Source: Pseudomonadota bacterium (lineage in GTDB: Bacteria > Pseudomonadota > Alphaproteobacteria > Sphingomonadales > Sphingomonadaceae). From it: DNA of 64,000 nucleotides. Position numbers and translations under genes: made by a program. Shown here piece by piece: positions 29,580 through 38,373 of this stretch. The stretch is taken from the NCBI GenBank assembly GCA_023423655.1, contig JAFAFE010000007.1, forward strand, positions 124,001 to 188,000. The letters run 5' to 3'. The notes beneath the pieces were generated by a model. The model was not told where the DNA came from, did not search any database, and saw nothing but the letters and a program-made list of their open reading frames with translations. Within the stretch, counting starts at the first letter, position 1. The number at the start of each line of letters is the position of its first letter.

Positions 29580-30007
29580 GCGTAAAGCTTGGCCGCGCGG
29601 CGTTCGAAAGCGCCGATCATCTGCCGCAACGCGCTGTCGAACATCTGGCCTGCCAGCTTGTCGAACAGGCTGTTGCGGAAGGCGAAATCGACCATGAAAT
29701 CGACCTTGCACCCGCCTTCGGGCCGGTCGGTAAAGCGCCATTCATTGTGCAGATGTTTGAGCGGTCCTTCAATATAATCAATGGTGATTGCCCCCGGGCG
29801 CTGTTTCAACACGCGCGAGGTAAAGCTTTCGCGCAGCCCCGAAAAACCGACAATCATGTCCGCCATCATTTCCGTTTCGCTGTCCGACCGCACGCGAATG
29901 GCGACAACCCAGGGCAGAAATTCTGCATAGCTTTTTACGTCGGCGACCAGATCATACATCTGGTCCGCCGAATAGGGCATGATCCGCGTTTCCTGATGCC
30001 GGGGCAT
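29576..30007 (-). CDS. RatA/Coq10-family START-domain protein
   Basis: This is a 143-residue protein of the polyketide cyclase/START fold related to yeast Coq10 (ubiquinone-binding) and to E. coli RatA. Recognisable blocks are YSADQMYDLVADVKSYAEFLPW at the N-terminus, with a hydrophobic pocket region later and the C-terminal FDFxFRN-like VDFAFRNSLFDKLAG. Likely role: helping ubiquinone function in respiration. The RatA toxin name is an annotation tradition and no antitoxin is adjacent. It lies 12 bp downstream of lipA, so they are probably cotranscribed. Confidence 0.87.
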   Translation of the reverse strand: MPRHQETRIMPYSADQMYDLVADVKSYAEFLPWVVAIRVRSDSETEMMADMIVGFSGLRESFTSRVLKQRPGAITIDYIEGPLKHLHNEWRFTDRPEGGCKVDFMVDFAFRNSLFDKLAGQMFDSALRQMIGAFERRAAKLYA

Positions 30008-30019
30008 GGGTGAAAATGC

Positions 30020-30961
30020 TTAACCCGCTTTGGCCGCAAGTTGCGCCTCGCGCGCGGCCTTCATCTTCGCAAAATCATCACCCGCATGATAGCTGGAGCG
30101 TGTCAGCGGCGAAGAGGCAACCAACAGGAACCCCTTCGCGCGCGCAATTTGCGCATAAGCATCAAAGGCTTGCGGGGTCACAAAGTCGATGACCTTGGCA
30201 TGGCGCGGGGTCGGCTGGAGATATTGGCCCATCGTCAAAAAGTCGATGTCGGCCGAACGCATATCGTCCATCACCTGATGCACCTCCATCCGCTCTTCAC
30301 CAAGGCCGAGCATCACGCCCGATTTGGTGAAAATGGTGGGGTCATGACGCTTTACGCTTTCAAGCAAACGCAACGACGCATAGTAACGCGCGCCGGGGCG
30401 AATGGTCGGATAAAGCCGCGGTACGGTTTCGAGGTTATGATTATAAACGTCCGGCCGCGCAGCGATAATCGCCTCAACTGCCGCTTCATGCTTGTTGCGG
30501 AAATCGGGCGTCAAAATTTCGATAGTGGTGTTAGGCGTTGCGCGGCGCACCGCTTCGATCACCTTCACAAACTGGCTCGCGCCACCGTCGGGCAGGTCAT
30601 CGCGGTCGACCGAGGTCACGACGATATGGGACAGTCCCATGGTCGCGGCGACATCGGCGACATGTTGCGGCTCCAGCGGATCCACCATGCGCGGCATCCC
30701 CGTCTTGACGTTGCAAAACGCACAGGCGCGGGTGCAGGTATCGCCAAGGATCATCACCGTTGCGTGCTTTTTCGACCAACATTCGCCGATATTGGGACAA
30801 GCCGCCTCTTCGCACACCGTCGCGAGATTTTTGTCGCGCATCAGTTTGCGGGTTTCGGCAAAACCGACACTGGTCGGCGCTTTGACGCGGATCCAATCGG
30901 GTTTGCGGGCGCGCGGCTCGCGCGGGGTTTCGGACGGGGTGATGGGACTCATATCGTTCAT
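30020..30961 (-). CDS. lipA: Lipoyl synthase
   Basis: LipA inserts two sulfurs into octanoyl groups on E2 and GcvH proteins. The 313-residue radical SAM enzyme has the auxiliary cluster cysteines in CEEAACPNIGECW near residues 50-65, and the radical SAM CX3CX2C as CTRACAFCNV near 80. The conserved SSLTRSSYHA-like end reads PLTRSSYHAGDDF. Its product is needed by the pdhC-encoded E2 in the same window. ATG 30961 is chosen; ATG 30952, three codons on, is also possible. It is divergent from the carbonic anhydrase and cotranscribed with the RatA-like gene. Confidence 0.95.
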   Translation of the reverse strand: MNDMSPITPSETPREPRARKPDWIRVKAPTSVGFAETRKLMRDKNLATVCEEAACPNIGECWSKKHATVMILGDTCTRACAFCNVKTGMPRMVDPLEPQHVADVAATMGLSHIVVTSVDRDDLPDGGASQFVKVIEAVRRATPNTTIEILTPDFRNKHEAAVEAIIAARPDVYNHNLETVPRLYPTIRPGARYYASLRLLESVKRHDPTIFTKSGVMLGLGEERMEVHQVMDDMRSADIDFLTMGQYLQPTPRHAKVIDFVTPQAFDAYAQIARAKGFLLVASSPLTRSSYHAGDDFAKMKAAREAQLAAKAG

Positions 30962-31044
30962 AGGCGATGCCAATAGCTGCAAAATTGCGACACTTCCACC
31001 CCCGCAGTTGCCAGCCGCACTTCATGCGCCTACCCCCTTGGTTG

Positions 31045-31686
31045 ATGGTTCGATTCGAAGATATGATTAATGGATATCGCCGCTTCCGTAGCGGCGCTTG
31101 GCAAAGCTACCATGAGCGGTGGGAAGCCTTGGCGCACGGGCAAAAGCCCAAGGTCATGGTCATTGCCTGCTCCGACAGCAGGGTCGAGCCGACCAATATT
31201 TTCGACACCCACCCCGGTGAGATATTTGTCGTGCGCAATGTCGCCGCTCTCGTGCCCCCCTTTGAGACCACGCCCGGTCTTCATGGCGTATCGGCGGCAC
31301 TGGAATTTGCGGTGCAGGTGCTGGGTGTCTCCCAGATTGTCGTGCTGGGACACGGCAGTTGCGGCGGCTGTCAGGCGGCTTTGTCTCAAGGGTTCAAGGA
31401 TGCGCCTCCCGGGGAAGGCGGTTTTATCGCCAACTGGATCCAGATGCTCGATGATGCACGCGAACGGGTAGCCGGTCGCCACGCCGATCTGGAAGGCAAA
31501 GCCGCACAACGCGATATGGAATTCGAAGCGGTTAAGGTCAGCCTAGAAAATCTGCGCACTTTCCCGTGCATCAAGTCCAAGGAAGCCAAAGGCAATCTGA
31601 CCCTGCACGGCGCATTTTTCGCCATCCATGATGGCGTGCTGCATTTGCTCGATGAAGCAGAGGATGAATTTTCGCCCGTGCATTGA
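31045..31686 (+). CDS. Beta-class carbonic anhydrase
   Basis: This zinc enzyme interconverts CO2 and bicarbonate in the cytoplasm. The product has 213 residues from ATG 31045; the extended frame to 30967 lacks family similarity and ATG 31063 is an alternative. Zinc ligands and catalytic dyad are in place: C42, D44 and R46 in IACSDSRVEP, and H103 and C106 in LGHGSCGGC. FVVRNVAALVPP and GVSAALEFAV are also typical. It is divergent from lipA across 83 bp and is followed by putP. A short hairpin (GCGGC-TTTT-GCCGC) occurs at 31687-31700 after the stop. Confidence 0.93.
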   Translation: MVRFEDMINGYRRFRSGAWQSYHERWEALAHGQKPKVMVIACSDSRVEPTNIFDTHPGEIFVVRNVAALVPPFETTPGLHGVSAALEFAVQVLGVSQIVVLGHGSCGGCQAALSQGFKDAPPGEGGFIANWIQMLDDARERVAGRHADLEGKAAQRDMEFEAVKVSLENLRTFPCIKSKEAKGNLTLHGAFFAIHDGVLHLLDEAEDEFSPVH

Positions 31687-31759
31687 GCGGCTTTTGCCGC
31701 CGCAATGCAGGGACACTGGCTAGGCTAATAAGCAGCCGGTAAAATATAGGGAGGCACAT

Positions 31760-33199
31760 ATGCAAACGGGCACAATCATAACCTTGGGCCTTTATTTTGC
31801 GCTGATGATTGCCATAGGCTTTTATGCGTGGCGCAAATCGACTGCCGATGCTGACGATTATATTTTGGGCGGGCGTCAGGTCGGCCCTGCGGTGACGGCC
31901 TTGGCGGCTGGCGCTGCGGATATGTCGGGGTGGCTGATGATGGGCTTGCCGGGTGCGCTTTATGTGACCGGGCTTGCCGAAAGCTGGATAGCCATCGGGC
32001 TGTTTATCGGGGCGTTCGCCAACTGGATTATCGTTGCCCCGCGCCTGCGCGAACAGACAGTCAGCGTCGGGGATGCGCTCACCATCCCCGAATTTCTCGG
32101 CAAAAAATTCAAGGATAAAAGCAATTTGCTGCGCCTCGTGTCCAGCATTGTCATCATCATTTTCTTCACCCTTTATTCCTCCTCCGGCCTCGTCGCCGGC
32201 GGAAAATTATTCCAGAGCGCGTTCGGTGCCGATTATGTCACCGGCATCTGGATAACCGCAGCGGTGGTCGTCGCTTATGTGGTGATGGGCGGTTTTCTGG
32301 CGGTAAGCTTGACCGATTTTGTCCAAGGCACCATCATGGTGATTGCCTTGATTGCCGTCCCCGCCATCGCCTATTTTTCGCTCGGTAATGAACAGAGCCT
32401 TACGGGCATATTGAACAATATCGACCCCAATCTGCTGTCACTGACCCAAGGGACGACCGTGCTGGGGGTTATCTCCGCGGCGGCATGGGGGCTTGGCTAT
32501 TTCGGGCAGCCGCACATCATCGTGCGCTTCATGGGCATCCGGTCGGTGGACGATATTCCGACCGCCCGCAATATCGGCATGGCATGGATGGGCCTATGTA
32601 TGCTGGGCGCGCTCGCTATCGGGCTGGTCGGGCGCGCATGGACGAGCGCCAACGGCATCGCGCTTGCCGATCCCGAAACAATCTTCGTCGAAATGGCCAA
32701 GACCCTGTTGTCGCCCCTGCTCTACGGTTTTGTCCTTGCGGCCATATTGGCGGCGGTGATGAGCACGATTTCCGCGCAGTTATTGGTGACAGCCTCCAGC
32801 CTCACTGAAGATGTTTACCGGCTGTTCTTCAACCGCACGCTCAGCGACACGCAAAGCGTCAATGTCGGGCGTCTCTTTGTCCTATTGGTCGCAGCCGTCG
32901 CGATCATGCTCGCATGGAACCCGGATTCGAGCGTTTTGGGTCTGGTATCCAACGCTTGGGCAGGCTTTGGCGCGGCCTTTGGTCCGGTGATCATCCTGTC
33001 GCTGACATGGGGCAAAATGACCCGGAACGGCGCTTTGGCCGGGATGATTGTGGGCGCGGCCACCGTTATTGCCTGGACGGCGCTGGGTTGGAGTTCGTGG
33101 CTCTATGAAATCGTTCCGGGCTTTATCGCCGCATGGATTGCGGTTGTAGCAGTAAGCCTCATGGGGAAGCCGCATGAAGCGGCGGACGCAGACGCCTGA
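31760..33199 (+). CDS. putP: Sodium/proline symporter
   Basis: PutP imports proline with sodium in the inner membrane. The 479-residue protein has about 13 membrane helices of the SSS (solute:sodium symporter) family. Family marks are DYILGGRQVGPAVTALAAGAADMSGW near the N-terminus, SLTDFVQGTIM near 190, and GYFGQPHIIVRFMGI near 250, all typical of PutP. GGGAGG seven bases before ATG 31760 is a strong ribosome site. It stands alone, with a two-way terminator after it. No proline catabolism gene is adjacent. Confidence 0.93.
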   Translation: MQTGTIITLGLYFALMIAIGFYAWRKSTADADDYILGGRQVGPAVTALAAGAADMSGWLMMGLPGALYVTGLAESWIAIGLFIGAFANWIIVAPRLREQTVSVGDALTIPEFLGKKFKDKSNLLRLVSSIVIIIFFTLYSSSGLVAGGKLFQSAFGADYVTGIWITAAVVVAYVVMGGFLAVSLTDFVQGTIMVIALIAVPAIAYFSLGNEQSLTGILNNIDPNLLSLTQGTTVLGVISAAAWGLGYFGQPHIIVRFMGIRSVDDIPTARNIGMAWMGLCMLGALAIGLVGRAWTSANGIALADPETIFVEMAKTLLSPLLYGFVLAAILAAVMSTISAQLLVTASSLTEDVYRLFFNRTLSDTQSVNVGRLFVLLVAAVAIMLAWNPDSSVLGLVSNAWAGFGAAFGPVIILSLTWGKMTRNGALAGMIVGAATVIAWTALGWSSWLYEIVPGFIAAWIAVVAVSLMGKPHEAADADA

Positions 33200-33227
33200 T
33201 ACCCGCCCTTTGGCTTGAGTTTTCTAC

Positions 33228-33263
33228 AAAAAAAGGGGGAGGTTTATGGCCTCCCCTTTTTTT
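33228..33263. terminator. Two-way intrinsic terminator between putP and ettA
   Basis: GGGGAGG (33236-33242) pairs with CCTCCCC (33250-33256) around a 7-base loop, with an A-run before (33228-33234) and a T-run after (33257-33263). Each strand therefore shows a GC stem followed by Ts, which suits the two converging genes. Confidence 0.92.
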
Positions 33264-33274
33264 GTGTGTTTCGC

Positions 33275-34954
33275 TTAGCGCGTCAGCTTCTTGTAAGCCA
33301 GACGCGTCGGCCTGTCCGCCGCATCGCCCAAGCGACGGCGCTTATCTTCCTCATAGGCTTCGAAATTGCCTTCGAACCATTCGACATGACTATTTCCTTC
33401 AAAGGCAAGGATGTGCGTTGCCAGACGGTCAAGGAAGAAGCGGTCGTGGCTGATGACCACGGCGCAACCGGCGAAATTTTCAATCGCTTCTTCAAGCGCG
33501 CCCAAAGTTTCGACGTCAAGATCGTTGGTCGGTTCGTCGAGCAGCAGCACATTGCCGCCCTGTTTCAGCATCTTGGCCATGTGGACGCGGTTGCGTTCAC
33601 CGCCCGACAGCTTGCCGACATTTTTCTGCTGGTCCTGCCCCTTGAAGTTGAACGCGCCGACATAAGCGCGCGTCGACATATCATGGCCATTGACCTTCAT
33701 ATAATCGAGGCTGTCGGAGATTTCTTCCCACACATTTTTGGACGCATCGAGATGGTCGCGGCTCTGGTCGACATAGCCCAGATGCACGGTTTCGCCGACT
33801 TCGATGCTGCCGGTGTCAGGCTCTTCCTTGCCGGTGATAATCTTGAACAAGGTCGATTTACCCGCGCCGTTGGGGCCGATGACGCCGACAATGCCGCCCG
33901 GCGGCAGCGTGAAGGACAGATCTTCGAACAATAATTTGTCGCCATAGGCTTTGGAGATATTATTGACCTCGATGACCTTGCCGCCAAGCCGTTCGGGCAC
34001 TTGGATGACGATCTGCGCCTTGCCGGGTTTGCGGTCGGCCTGTGCTTCGACAAGCTGGTCGAACTTGGCGATACGCGCCTTGGATTTGGTCTGGCGGCCT
34101 TTGGGGCCCTGCCGGATCCATTCCAATTCGTCCTTGATCGCCTTTTGGCGACCCGATTCCTCTCGCTCTTCCTGCTCGAGACGCTTGGCTTTCTTTTCGA
34201 GATAGGTCGAATAATTGCCCTCATAGGGGAAGTATTTCCCGCGATCGAGTTCAAGAATCCATTCGACAACATTGTCTAGGAAGTAGCGATCGTGGGTGAT
34301 CATCAGCACCGCACCCGCATATTCTTTGAGATGGTTTTCAAGCCATTCGACGCTTTCCGCATCCAAATGGTTGGTCGGCTCGTCGAGCAGAAGGATGGAA
34401 GGCTTCTGGATGAGCAAACGGGTGAGCGCCACGCGGCGCTTTTCCCCGCCCGACAGGTTAGCAACATCGGCATCGCCCGGCGGGCAACGCAAGGCTTCCA
34501 TCGCAATTTCAAGCTGGTTGTCGAGTGTCCAGCCATCGACCGCATCAATCTGTTCCTGAAGCGTGCCCATTTCTTCCATGAGAGCGTCAAAATCCGTATC
34601 TTCCTGCGGGTCGCCCATTTCGGCGGAAATCGCATTGAACCGGTCGACCATGTCAGCGATTTCGCGCGCCCCATCCTTGACATTTTCGAGGACGGATTTG
34701 GTGGGGTCGAGTTCCGGTTCCTGCGGCAAATAACCGACGGTGATATTTTCACCCGCCCAGGCTTCCCCGGTAAAATCGGTGTCGATGCCGCCCATAACCT
34801 TCATCAAAGTCGATTTACCCGCACCGTTGGGACCGACAATGCCGATCTTCGCACCTTGGTAAAATTGCAGGTTGATATTGTTCAGCACCGGCTTTTGCGC
34901 ACCGGGGAAAGTTTTTGTGAGGTTTTTCATCACATAGGCGTATTGCGCAGCCAT
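33275..34954 (-). CDS. ettA: Energy-dependent translational throttle protein EttA (ABC-F)
   Basis: EttA binds the ribosomal E site and gates entry into elongation according to ATP/ADP. The 559-residue soluble protein has two ABC domains. The first has Walker A GPNGAGKST near 40, signature NLSGGEKRR and Walker B LLLDEPTNHLD. The second has VIGPNGAGKST near 355, KLSGGERNR and LLLDEPTNDLD. The inter-domain PtIM arm around 245-300 is Lys/Arg/Glu-rich. No membrane helices are present. ATG 34954 with GGAG ten bases upstream is preferred to the codon at 35074. Divergent from the M28 peptidase across 149 bp. Confidence 0.95.
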   Translation of the reverse strand: MAAQYAYVMKNLTKTFPGAQKPVLNNINLQFYQGAKIGIVGPNGAGKSTLMKVMGGIDTDFTGEAWAGENITVGYLPQEPELDPTKSVLENVKDGAREIADMVDRFNAISAEMGDPQEDTDFDALMEEMGTLQEQIDAVDGWTLDNQLEIAMEALRCPPGDADVANLSGGEKRRVALTRLLIQKPSILLLDEPTNHLDAESVEWLENHLKEYAGAVLMITHDRYFLDNVVEWILELDRGKYFPYEGNYSTYLEKKAKRLEQEEREESGRQKAIKDELEWIRQGPKGRQTKSKARIAKFDQLVEAQADRKPGKAQIVIQVPERLGGKVIEVNNISKAYGDKLLFEDLSFTLPPGGIVGVIGPNGAGKSTLFKIITGKEEPDTGSIEVGETVHLGYVDQSRDHLDASKNVWEEISDSLDYMKVNGHDMSTRAYVGAFNFKGQDQQKNVGKLSGGERNRVHMAKMLKQGGNVLLLDEPTNDLDVETLGALEEAIENFAGCAVVISHDRFFLDRLATHILAFEGNSHVEWFEGNFEAYEEDKRRRLGDAADRPTRLAYKKLTR

Positions 34955-35103
34955 GATGCGAGACTCCGTAGCTGGTGGGATGCGGATGAACAGCAGGATG
35001 CCGCCCTTCGCGAAACATAAGTTTTGGCCGCGCGTTAGCGGACGGCTTGCTTTTAGGCAAACGGGAATTGGCAAGCCGTGTCGTCCGCGTTACCGTCGGG
35101 TTC

Positions 35104-36534
35104 ATGCAGACTCGCCTCCTTGCGGCTTCGGCCCCCCTCGCCCTTCTCTCCCTATTTATGCTGTCCGCGCCCGCGCTTGCGCAAAATAACGCTTCGGCCA
35201 CTGCTGACGCTGCCGCACTCAAAGCGCAGCCGATGATTGACAAGGTGCTGAACACCGACACTATCGCATGGGATATTGTTGAAGGGCTCACCACCGAAGT
35301 CGGCCCGCGTCTCGCCGGCACAGAAGCCGAGGCGCGCGCGCGGGTGTGGGCGGTAACGAAATTAAAGGCGCTGGGCTTTAAAAATGTCCGCGCCGAACCT
35401 TATAAAATGCCGGTGTGGGTGCGCGGCGAGGAGAAGGCCGAGATTGTCTCCCCCTTCCCCCAGCGCCTCACCTTAACCGCGCTCGGCAATAGCGGGGCAA
35501 CGCCTGCCAATGGCTTGGCCGCCGAGGTCATCTATTTCAAGGATCTCGCCAGTCTCGAAACCGCGAACCCTGCCAGCGTCAAAGGCAAGATTGTGTTTGT
35601 CAGCCATAATATGCAGCCGACACAGGACGGCTCTTCTTATGGCTATCATGGCCGTGTGCGGCGGGTGGCTCCCGCTTTGGCGGCGAAAATGGGCGCGGTC
35701 GGTGTGGTCATCCGCTCCATCGGCACCGATTATCACCGTAATCCGCATACCGGCGTGACAAGCTGGCCGGACGGCATGACGCCAATTCCGGCGGCGGCTC
35801 TGTCGCTCCCCGATGCCGAAAATCTGGAGCGTATCTTCAAACGCGGCAAGCCGGTGATGATGAATTTGACGCTCACCCCGCGTTTTGTCGGCGAACAGGA
35901 ATCGGGCAATGTCATTGCCGAAATTCCCGGAACTGACCCGGCGGCGGGCATTGTGCTGGTCGCGTGCCACCTTGATAGTTGGGACTTGGCGACCGGCGCG
36001 ATTGATGATGCGTCGGGATGCGGCATTGTCACCGCAGCAGCGCTCCACGCCACGCATATTAACGCCAAGCCGCGCCGCACAATCCGCGTGCTGTGGGCAG
36101 GAGCCGAGGAAGTCGGCCTGTTCGGGGCGCGCGCTTATGCAGCCGCCCACGGATCCGACAATCATGTGGTCGCGGGCGAATCCGACTTTGGCGCCGACCG
36201 TGTGTGGCGCTTCCAGACCAATTATGGCGAGGCCGGAAAGCCGATTGTGGCGCGATTGGAACGTGCGTTGCAACCATTGGGTGTCGCACGCGGCGATAGC
36301 AATGCCGACGCCGATGGCGCAGATATTAGCGGCATCATCGCGCTCGGTAAAACGGCGGCCATCAACCTGTCACAGGATGGTTCGGATTATTTCAATCTAC
36401 ACCACACGCCCGATGACACGCTCGATAAGGTGGATCCGGCAAAGCTGCGGCAAAATGTTGCTGCATGGACAGCGGCGATCAACATATTGGCCAATGCGCC
36501 CGAAGTAATTGCCCCTGCCACCAAGGCGCGCTGA
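35104..36534 (+). CDS. Exported M28-family zinc aminopeptidase
   Basis: This 476-residue protein has a signal peptide ending near AQNNAS (about residue 25), so it acts in the periplasm or outside. A protease-associated (PA) domain covers about 130-240. The M28 zinc ligands appear as the His in VACHLDSWD, the Asp in AIDDASGCG, the Glu pair in WAGAEEVGLFGA and the C-terminal His in FNLHHTPDDT. Substrates of such enzymes are peptides, but the exact one is unknown. ATG 35104 is chosen as it starts the signal peptide MQTRLLAASAPL. The stop overlaps the start of a small lipoprotein gene by one base. Confidence 0.9.
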   Translation: MQTRLLAASAPLALLSLFMLSAPALAQNNASATADAAALKAQPMIDKVLNTDTIAWDIVEGLTTEVGPRLAGTEAEARARVWAVTKLKALGFKNVRAEPYKMPVWVRGEEKAEIVSPFPQRLTLTALGNSGATPANGLAAEVIYFKDLASLETANPASVKGKIVFVSHNMQPTQDGSSYGYHGRVRRVAPALAAKMGAVGVVIRSIGTDYHRNPHTGVTSWPDGMTPIPAAALSLPDAENLERIFKRGKPVMMNLTLTPRFVGEQESGNVIAEIPGTDPAAGIVLVACHLDSWDLATGAIDDASGCGIVTAAALHATHINAKPRRTIRVLWAGAEEVGLFGARAYAAAHGSDNHVVAGESDFGADRVWRFQTNYGEAGKPIVARLERALQPLGVARGDSNADADGADISGIIALGKTAAINLSQDGSDYFNLHHTPDDTLDKVDPAKLRQNVAAWTAAINILANAPEVIAPATKAR

Positions 36535-36809
36535 TGTTGGTCCAACGCTTTTGGATGTTTGGGGTTGTTGCCGCTTTTACGCTTGCAGGGTGTGGGAAGC
36601 CATCCGCTACAGCCGATGCCGCAGTTATGGCAGGGAATGACCCCGCCGAAGCAGGCGCTCAGGAGATTGAGGCCAAGGCCAATGAAACGGTCAAAGCCAA
36701 AATTGCCGATCTGGACAACTATAGCGAAAAGGCCGCTTCGGCTGCGGCTTGGGCTGTGGACAAAAAATCTGAAAAACGCGACGCAAGAATTTCTGATAAA
36801 AAGAAATAA
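36534..36809 (+). CDS. Small lipoprotein of unknown function
   Basis: This 91-residue protein begins with a lipoprotein signal: a hydrophobic stretch FGVVAAFTL and the lipobox LAGC near residue 19. The mature part is Ala/Lys/Glu/Asp-rich and probably helical, with no recognised domain, and ends in lysines. ATG 36534 overlaps the peptidase stop (TGATG), so translation is probably coupled to the M28 peptidase. No function is proposed. It converges with the MBL hydrolase gene, 22 bp away. Confidence 0.75.
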   Translation: MLVQRFWMFGVVAAFTLAGCGKPSATADAAVMAGNDPAEAGAQEIEAKANETVKAKIADLDNYSEKAASAAAWAVDKKSEKRDARISDKKK

Positions 36810-36831
36810 TTTGCAGGTAAATCCGACTAAA

Positions 36832-37596
36832 CTAAGCCTCGATGTGCATCCCGTCATAGGCAGGAACGACGTGCATCGGTAGTTCGGATTGTAACTGGTC
36901 GTAATCCATCGTGCTATCCATATGGGTGATGACCGTGCGCTTGGGTTTGATGACACTGACCCATTCAAGGATCATGTCGAGCGTCGGGTGGAGCGGGTGC
37001 GGTTTGCGCCGCATCGCATCGACAACAAACAGGTCCAGCCCTTCAAACAATCCGGTCATCTCGTCTGTAACCGGATTGAAGTCCGTGGCATAACCCACAG
37101 ACATACCCCCATATTCAAAGCGTAGCCCGGCGCTACTGATCGCACCATGCGGCATATCGACCGCCGACACTTTCATGCCCGCAATATCTTGCGCATCGGC
37201 GAGCAATTTGGGCTCATAAAGTGCCGGATAATTTTCCTTGCCCTGAAACGCATAGGTGAAGCGGCGCTGCAATTCGTGCAGCGTATAGGTGCGCGCATAG
37301 CCTTCAATCGGCCCACCCGACATGATGGCGAGCGCGCGCACATCATCAATACCGTGACAATGGTCGGCATGGTCGTGCGTCCAGATAACAGCATCCACGC
37401 GGCTAATATTATTGTCCAAAAGCTGGGTGCGAAGGTCGGGGCCGGTATCGACCAAAATGCGCCGCCCGCCCGCTTCGATAATGATCGAGGCACGGCTCCT
37501 GCGGTTTTTGGGGTTGGCGGGATTGAGTGTGCCCCAATCATCGCCAACGCGCGGCACACCCGCCGAAGGACCGCATCCTAAAATAATCGCCTTCAC
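36832..37596 (-). CDS. MBL-fold metallo-hydrolase (PhnP-like phosphodiesterase)
   Basis: This 254-residue protein is in the metallo-beta-lactamase superfamily. The metal-binding HxHxDH motif is THDHADHCHGID near residues 74-85; further ligands are likely the His in AVDMPHGAI and the His in VITHMDSTMD. The N-terminal KAIILGCGPSAGVPRVG and RRSRASIII are typical of PhnP-like phosphodiesterases. The substrate is not known. GTG 37596 shares GTGA with the tatD stop; the tatD-MBL pairing is a conserved order in alphaproteobacteria. Confidence 0.88.
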   Translation of the reverse strand: MKAIILGCGPSAGVPRVGDDWGTLNPANPKNRRSRASIIIEAGGRRILVDTGPDLRTQLLDNNISRVDAVIWTHDHADHCHGIDDVRALAIMSGGPIEGYARTYTLHELQRRFTYAFQGKENYPALYEPKLLADAQDIAGMKVSAVDMPHGAISSAGLRFEYGGMSVGYATDFNPVTDEMTGLFEGLDLFVVDAMRRKPHPLHPTLDMILEWVSVIKPKRTVITHMDSTMDYDQLQSELPMHVVPAYDGMHIEA

Positions 37597-38369
37597 GGGC
37601 GCGCCTTGGAAAATAATGTATAGAAATTTTCAGCGGTTCGGCTGCGCAGTTCAAGTTCATCCTCGCCGCGCAGGTCCGCTAAAAAACGCGCGGTATCCGC
37701 AACAAAAGCCGGTTCCCCCGGCTTGCCGCGATGCGGGACAGGGGCGAGGAAAGGCGCGTCGGTTTCCACCAGCAAACGGTCCGCCGGGATGGTCTTAACA
37801 CTCGCTTGCAAATCAGCGGCATTTTTAAACGTCACAATGCCAGAAATAGAGATATAAAGCCCTAATTCCAGAGCCTTGTCAGCGAAATCTTGAGACGCTG
37901 TGAAGCAATGAATGACGCCCTTATACGCACCCTTGGCCATTTCTTCGGCGAGCATTTCATAGGTATCCGCCTCCGCATCGCGGGTATGGACTATGATCGG
38001 CAGGCCCGTTTCGCGTGCGGCGGTGATATGGGTGCGGAAACTGTCGCGCTGGCGCACGCGATCGGACTTGTCATAATAATAGTCAAGGCCGGTCTCGCCA
38101 ATGCCGATGACACGCGCATGCGCCGCGCGCGCTATCAGCTTTTCTACATCAATATCAGGATGATGGTCGGCATCATGCGGATGGATTCCAACGCTCGCCC
38201 ACACATCGGATTCGCGCGTGGCCACGGCCAACACATCATCCCATTCCGCCTCGCGCGTTGCGATATTAAGCATGGCGGTAACGCCCGCCGCCCGCGCGCG
38301 CGCCAACGCCGCCTGCTGTTCTTCGACCAACCCCTTATAATTGAGGTGACAATGGGAATCGACCAGCAC
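37593..38369 (-). CDS. tatD: TatD-family metal-dependent DNase
   Basis: TatD proteins are metal-dependent nucleases with 3'-5' exonuclease activity in DNA repair and decay. The 258-residue TIM barrel has the metal site DSHCHLNYKG at its start, GIGETGLDYYY near 90, and PIIVHTRDAEADT and GVIHCFTA later. The C-terminal LVETDAPFLAPVPHRGKPGEPAF is the family signature region. The start is GTG 38369, with AAGGGA seven bases before; the longer frame to 38663 lies inside metG and is rejected. It follows metG by four bases and overlaps the MBL gene. Confidence 0.93.
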   Translation of the reverse strand: MLVDSHCHLNYKGLVEEQQAALARARAAGVTAMLNIATREAEWDDVLAVATRESDVWASVGIHPHDADHHPDIDVEKLIARAAHARVIGIGETGLDYYYDKSDRVRQRDSFRTHITAARETGLPIIVHTRDAEADTYEMLAEEMAKGAYKGVIHCFTASQDFADKALELGLYISISGIVTFKNAADLQASVKTIPADRLLVETDAPFLAPVPHRGKPGEPAFVADTARFLADLRGEDELELRSRTAENFYTLFSKARP

Positions 38370-38373
38370 TGGC

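Noticed and set aside
29576..30007. RatA toxin of a toxin-antitoxin pair
   Set aside because: No adjacent antitoxin; the Coq10/START-type housekeeping role is more likely, and lipA is its operon partner.
34051..34066. Possible further copy of the pdhC REP arm (CTTCGACAAGCTGG)
   Set aside because: The match is short, lacks the flanking stem and codes normal EttA sequence.
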